In this document: piece after piece, positions 60,601 through 64,000 of the stretch
Position numbering within the stretch: position 1 is the stretch's first letter
Layout of the letters: every line of letters starts with the position of its first letter
Notes under the pieces: model-generated
Database searches by the model: none
What the model saw: only the letters and a program-made list of their open reading frames with translations
What the model was told of the DNA's origin: nothing
DNA from: Pseudomonadota bacterium
GTDB lineage: Bacteria; Pseudomonadota; Gammaproteobacteria; Burkholderiales; Burkholderiaceae_F
Length of the DNA stretch: 64,000 nt
Reading direction: 5' to 3'
Assembly: GCA_021825945.1 (NCBI GenBank)
Contig: JAKAFN010000003.1
Span: forward strand, 62,001-126,000
Program-made: the position numbers and the translations under genes

Positions 60601-63106
60601 TCCCGATGGCGGGCGGGGATTCGGGGGCGGGCGCGATGGCGTCGTTCGCCGGCGCCTCCGGCAATTCCTCCGCGGGAGCGGGCGCAAGGCGTGACGGGTG
60701 CGCCGCGTCGGGCGACTCGAAGGGGCCGCCGCTGCGTACGGCGTCGGCGGCGGCGATCCAGGACGACAGCGAGGACGACAGCGAGGCCGCGCCGTCATCG
60801 CTGCGTGCTTGCGGGTCGCGCTGCAACGCGGCGATCCATGCGCTCATCCGGGCGGCGCTGGCCGCAGCCAGATCGATCAGGGCGGGCGTCGCCGGTTGCT
60901 CCTGGGATAGCGCGACGTTGAAGCATTGTTCGAGCGCCCAAGCGAATTCGCCGAAGTCGTGCAGCCCGACCATGCGGCTGGAACCCTTGAGCGTATGGAA
61001 GGCGCGTCGCGTCATCGTGAGCGCATCCCGATCGCCGGGATCGTCACGCAGCCGTTCGATCTGTTCCCCGATGGATTGGAGCTGTTCTTCGGCTTCCGCA
61101 AGGAAGACCTCGAAGAGCTCCAGGTCGACCGCCGCCGCACTCTCCGGCAGCGGCGCGCTCGGCGCATGCACGGGGGGTTCCCGGCTGGCCGCCAGCCATT
61201 CCGCGCTCGATTGCTCTTCGCCGGCCGACTCATGGTCGGCGGCACCCGGTCCGACATCGATTCCATCCGCGACCGCCGGAGCCGGCGCTCCCGCGTCGGC
61301 AGGCACCGCTGCGGCTGGCGCGGCCGCCGCGTCATCCTCTTCTTCGGCCGGCGCGGCGGAGGCTTCCCGTGGGGTTGCGATGTCTGCGTGCAGCGTGCCG
61401 GTTTGCGGGTCGAAGCGGAACATGGCGCGCGGTGCGGCCGGATCCTGCGCCAGCATGTCGACGAAAAACCCGATCGCGCCCAGATTCTGGGCGATGCGCG
61501 CGAATTCCTGCCGGCCGGTGTCGACCGCAGGATCACGAAAGCGGCGCACCGCCGCGGTGATGTCGTGTAGCGCTGCCACCGCGTCTTCATGGCCGAGTAC
61601 GCCAAAGACTCCGGCGATCTGGTCGAACGACGCGTCGAGGTCGACGAGCGAGTCGCGCTGCGCGGGATTGCGGAAGAATGTGTCGAGGCGCAGTTCCGCC
61701 TCGCGCAGCATGGCGCGTATTTCGGCGATGACCGTCTCGAGCGATGCGTGCTCCTGCGCCTTCTGCGCGAGATCGTTCAGCCAGGGCTCGGCCGGTTCCA
61801 CGGGCAGCCCTTGGGCGGCATGTTCGATGCGGCGGATCATCGCTGCGGCCCGCCGTTCGAACTGCGGATCGCTGTGCGGATAGGTGTCGACGCCGAGCTC
61901 CAGGAGCAGCAGCGCGGTGGCGATTTCCATCGCGACCGCTTCGCGCGCCACGGTGTCGAGCGAATCCCGGTGCGCCGCCGCGTTTTGCATGCTTTCGATC
62001 AGGTTCGCGGCGGCGTCGGCGCCGAGGCGGTGTGCGGCCTGGGCCGCCCGCGCGAACGGGTCGGCGGTTTCATTGCCGGAGCGAAGTGGTGCGGTGGAGC
62101 CGGTTTGACCCCAAGACGCTTTGCACGCTCCGATCGCGCCTTTCAACTCGTGCAGCGTTTCGGTATCGATGGTGGTGAGGGTCGCGCGCTCGAAGTCATC
62201 GGGCATCAGCGTATCGAGATCGAAGAGCGCGCGGATCTCCTGGATCCGCGCGACCCGGCGGTCGGCCCGAGCGGCGTGGAAGATCGCGTCGGTCATCAGC
62301 CGGTCGGCGATCGCGAAATTGCCTTCGAGTTGGCGCAGGATCTGCTGGTTGATGCGGGCGAACAGGCGCTTGCAGTCCTCATCCGCTGCCAGCCCCGAGA
62401 CTTCCAGCGCGTCGAACAGCCCGCGCACGATCCACCAGAAGGTCCGCGACGAGCGTCGCTGCGGCATGCCCTCGATGTCCGCGACGGCATCGCGCATCTG
62501 CGATCGTGCCAGAGTGTTTTCCGGGTCGCGCAAGAAACGCAGCAGTCCTTCCTCATAACGTACCCTGCGCACCCGCAACTCGTCGGTGCTGAGCGGGCGT
62601 ACGCGGATCCGTTCGCCGGGCGGATTGCGGCCGAGGTCCGGGAAGAGCAGGTCGGCGGGGTGAATCCGCGGCGCGCCCAGCAGCACGAGGATTTCCCGGT
62701 AGTACGGATAGAGGCGGATCGGCGGCTCGTCGCGGCCGCGGGTCAGACCGTCGAGATAGTTGCGGACGGCAGCAAACGTCGCTTCGAGCGACCGCACCGC
62801 CGAGGGCAGGCATTCTCGCGGATTCGCCTCCCATAGCGCGATCAGGCGCTCAGACGCTTCGACGACCTGTGTGACGCCGCGCAGATCGAGCATCTGCAGG
62901 GCGCCGTTGACCTGGTGCAGGTGTTCGCGCGCGGCCCGCAACGGAGCGGGATCGGTCTTGGCGACCAGGAATGCCCGGACCTGTTGTGCGGCCTCGGCGA
63001 GCGATCCGCGGATTTCGCCGCGCACCCACTCGAGCGGCGTGGCATCGACGGCGGCCGGCGATGCCGAGGTCGACGGGCGGCTGGTTTCGGTCATGGCGGC
63101 CTGCAT
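57695..63106 (-). CDS. chpA: ChpA/PilL-like hybrid chemotaxis histidine kinase
   Basis: A CheA-type hybrid kinase of about 1803 residues that controls type IV pili with PilJ. Histidine phosphotransfer (Hpt) modules: an N-terminal degenerate one (LHQVNGALQMLDL near 68), HTLKGSSRMVG near 710, HTLAGIAGTVG near 900 and HTLKGSARMAG near 1090, joined by Ala/Pro/Glu-rich linkers. Then the dimerisation region, HATPase (FEHLVRNAIVHGLE near 1380, FADDGRGLDWERI), a CheW-like domain (about 1500-1640) and a C-terminal receiver (ILIVDDSLTVRRV, ILADIEMPRMDGYD). The start is uncertain (GTG 63121, ATG 63106 or ATG 63094). It lies 4 bp after pilJ. Confidence 0.93.
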   Translation of the reverse strand: MQAAMTETSRPSTSASPAAVDATPLEWVRGEIRGSLAEAAQQVRAFLVAKTDPAPLRAAREHLHQVNGALQMLDLRGVTQVVEASERLIALWEANPRECLPSAVRSLEATFAAVRNYLDGLTRGRDEPPIRLYPYYREILVLLGAPRIHPADLLFPDLGRNPPGERIRVRPLSTDELRVRRVRYEEGLLRFLRDPENTLARSQMRDAVADIEGMPQRRSSRTFWWIVRGLFDALEVSGLAADEDCKRLFARINQQILRQLEGNFAIADRLMTDAIFHAARADRRVARIQEIRALFDLDTLMPDDFERATLTTIDTETLHELKGAIGACKASWGQTGSTAPLRSGNETADPFARAAQAAHRLGADAAANLIESMQNAAAHRDSLDTVAREAVAMEIATALLLLELGVDTYPHSDPQFERRAAAMIRRIEHAAQGLPVEPAEPWLNDLAQKAQEHASLETVIAEIRAMLREAELRLDTFFRNPAQRDSLVDLDASFDQIAGVFGVLGHEDAVAALHDITAAVRRFRDPAVDTGRQEFARIAQNLGAIGFFVDMLAQDPAAPRAMFRFDPQTGTLHADIATPREASAAPAEEEDDAAAAPAAAVPADAGAPAPAVADGIDVGPGAADHESAGEEQSSAEWLAASREPPVHAPSAPLPESAAAVDLELFEVFLAEAEEQLQSIGEQIERLRDDPGDRDALTMTRRAFHTLKGSSRMVGLHDFGEFAWALEQCFNVALSQEQPATPALIDLAAASAARMSAWIAALQRDPQARSDDGAASLSSSLSSWIAAADAVRSGGPFESPDAAHPSRLAPAPAEELPEAPANDAIAPAPESPPAIGTAPTDDTLRIGPVTVSRGLYAIFLQESDECVRALEDGIARWRVHPAADAADFEPLVRRAHTLAGIAGTVGVEPVCALAEPIDALLQWAFARATTGIAPFRPADAQFETLSDGIAQMKAMLHQFAGGVYPDPDPAGAAALQTLLAIVREMPAPPQPESPPVAPLAAAAAPPPEPTSAPAAEAAPEIPTVPPEPTTPPALDEIDVDLVPIFLVEAQDLFPVISAALRRLAQSTGILGDSGPAETARELMRALHTLKGSARMAGAMRLGEVVHAMEARIESAIGTGEAPGVLAEDLHGRFDHAAALFESLQRTSPPAPDTAATEVTTPAMPATAGTAVSAALAVAPKEEKAPAAHLRVRADILDRLVDHAGEISITRTKLETELGQLRGALGDLADNILRLRTQLREIEVQADAQIQAQSNETRNAENFDPLEFDRYSRLQELTRQLAESVEDVALVQSGMSRALQMADNDISAQSRLTRDLQQNLLHMRMVPFANVADRLFRVARQSARELGKRVRLDLAGENTEVDRSVLEHMAGPFEHLVRNAIVHGLESPADRAAAGKPDTGELRVSVHQESNEIVVVFADDGRGLDWERIRARGESSGRIPAGRIPDERELTELIFAPGFSTADEVTELAGRGVGMDAVRAQVAGLGGRIAVSSETGRGTRFTLYLPMSLSVMQVVLARVGDQRFAIPAAMVDRDQHVAAEDLLPAIQRGAIAFEGIGDVVLRPLAQLVGRDPSPPDADTYALALLRLGDDRLAISADAFSAPCEVVVKNVGPQVARLAGVLGATVLGDGQVVLICNPVQLIARAPEPPEMGADFDLGSAAPDDGARDESPAPPRTNRTHTAHILIVDDSLTVRRVTQRLLERNGYHTILAKDGIDALRTMETQRPDCILADIEMPRMDGYDLTRAIRANAATHDIPVIMITSRTAEKHRRMAFELGADEYLGKPYQEEELLRLIRMHVDAKERSL

Positions 63107-63110
63107 GGGG

Positions 63111-64000
63111 TCACGCGACACGGAAGCGCGCGACCGAGGATTTGAGGTCGCGCGCGAGATTCGTCAGTTGCCCGACCGAGTCGGCAGTGTGCCGGGTGCC
63201 GTCGGTCGTCTGTTCGGTGATGGCGAGAATGTGCGCGATCACCTGGGAGATGTCGTCGGCCGATTTCGCCTGATCCGCGGTGGCGTGGGCGATGCGTTCG
63301 ATGAGTTCGGTGAGTTGCCGCGACACCCGTCCGATATCGGCCAGCGTGGCGCCGGCGGCGTCGGAAAGCCGCGTTCCCTCGACCACACCCTGGGTGCTTT
63401 TCTCCATCGCCATGATGGCATCCTGGGTGTCTCCCTGGATTGCCCGGATCAGCGCGCCGATCTGTTTCGCCGCTTCCGCGGAGCGGTCGGCGAGCCGCTG
63501 GACTTCCTCGGCGACGACCGAGAACCCGCGTCCGGCTTCGCCGGCCGAGGCGGCCTGGATCGCCGCGTTGAGCGCGAGGACGTTGGTCTGCTCGGTGATG
63601 TCCGAAATGAGTTCGACGATCTCGCCGATCTCCTGCGAGGATTCGCCCAGCCGCTTGATGCGTTTGGATGTTTCCTGGATCTGTTCGCGGATCTCGTTCA
63701 TGCTCGAAATCTGGTTGTACACCGCGCGCTGGCCGCGTTCGGCGGCGTCGAGCGAGGCCCGCGCCACGTCCGCCGAATCGCCGGCGCTGGTCGATACCTC
63801 GGCAATCCGCTGGGTCATGTCCAACACCCGTTCGCCGGTTTCCCGGATCTCGTTGCGTTGCATCTCGGCGGCGGCAAGCAGGCGCGTCGCGATGTCCCGC
63901 GATTCCGCCGACGCGGTGCTCACCTGTTCGGCGGTCGCGTTGATCCGGCCGACGAGGTCCCGCAGCTCTTCCACGGTGTAGTTGACCGAGTCGGCGATCG
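63111..64000 (-). CDS. pilJ: Twitching-motility methyl-accepting chemotaxis protein PilJ, C-terminal part
   Basis: The frame is open through the window edge, so only the C-terminal 295 residues or so are present. They form the coiled-coil signalling domain of a chemoreceptor; the hairpin tip region reads EIVELISDITEQTNVLALNA and AGEAGRGFSVVAEEVQRLAD, the most conserved chemoreceptor segment. Downstream ChpA identifies it as PilJ, which senses surface or ligand cues and signals to the pilus motors. No C-terminal CheR-tethering pentapeptide is present (ends VARFRVA). Confidence 0.93.
   Translation of the reverse strand, partial: IADSVNYTVEELRDLVGRINATAEQVSTASAESRDIATRLLAAAEMQRNEIRETGERVLDMTQRIAEVSTSAGDSADVARASLDAAERGQRAVYNQISSMNEIREQIQETSKRIKRLGESSQEIGEIVELISDITEQTNVLALNAAIQAASAGEAGRGFSVVAEEVQRLADRSAEAAKQIGALIRAIQGDTQDAIMAMEKSTQGVVEGTRLSDAAGATLADIGRVSRQLTELIERIAHATADQAKSADDISQVIAHILAITEQTTDGTRHTADSVGQLTNLARDLKSSVARFRVA

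Noticed and set aside
59237..60694. 485-codon plus-strand frame opposite chpA
   Set aside because: Arg/Gly-rich antisense frame; the minus-strand kinase is continuous with recognisable Hpt modules here.

Overview
This 64 kb, GC-rich window (roughly two thirds G+C by eye) reads as chromosome of a betaproteobacterium, most likely Burkholderiales. The evidence is gene order and gene content: tldD, a nitrilase, yhdP and glnE; rluD, pgeF, phaC, phaA, phaB and phaR; the SRP RNA gene followed by dnaX, ybaB and recR; glyA, nrdR, ribD, ribE, ribBA, ribH, nusB, thiL, pgpA, cinA and pyrF; and a PilJ/ChpA-type twitching chemotaxis pair. Both outermost genes (an M3 peptidase at the left, pilJ at the right) are cut by the window.

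Layout. 1-16.7 kb: peptidases, the yhdP envelope gene, glnE, ilvE, a zinc-finger protein, a YheT hydrolase, a BepA-like periplasmic protease, a GST and purB. 16.8-25.1 kb: the Sec accessory genes yajC-secD-secF and the overlapping bamD-queA-tgt genes on the minus strand, separated by a plus-strand pair (52-residue Tat peptide plus GMC oxidoreductase). 25.1-31.5 kb: rluD, pgeF and a complete polyhydroxybutyrate set (synthase, thiolase, reductase, PhaR), many with 4-nt stop/start overlaps. 31.5-41.4 kb: an accessory surface-polysaccharide island with a GT2 enzyme, a Wzm/Wzt exporter, a 1069-residue methyltransferase-GT2-GT1/4 fusion, a truncated GT9 gene and a sulfotransferase. The island contains much gene wreckage: a radical-SAM remnant, an IS66 fragment, a SEC-C remnant and a broken AAA/DUF4143 ATPase. 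Its middle (about 34.6-38.7 kb) is visibly AT-richer than the rest.

41.5-45.2 kb: apt, an aldolase/short-chain-dehydrogenase fusion and mtnA form a tight minus-strand operon. Together they have the chemistry for a dihydroxyacetone-phosphate-type shunt that salvages 5'-methylthioadenosine or 5'-deoxyadenosine. I regard this as the most interesting metabolic inference in the window. 45.4-48.4 kb: SRP RNA, dnaX, ybaB, recR. 48.6-57.6 kb: glyA through pyrF, including riboflavin synthesis. 57.7-64 kb: a ChpA/PilL-like hybrid kinase of about 1800 residues and the C-terminal part of PilJ.

Two families of short dispersed palindromic repeats lie in many gaps. Family 1 (core CTCCCGC-ac-GCGGGAG, often with a GGGGTGAGGG tail) has invaded coding sequence: it encodes part of the N-terminus and the C-terminus of RluD, a linker of DnaX, and supplies the stop codons of both genes. 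No tRNA, rRNA, CRISPR array or intact insertion sequence was seen.
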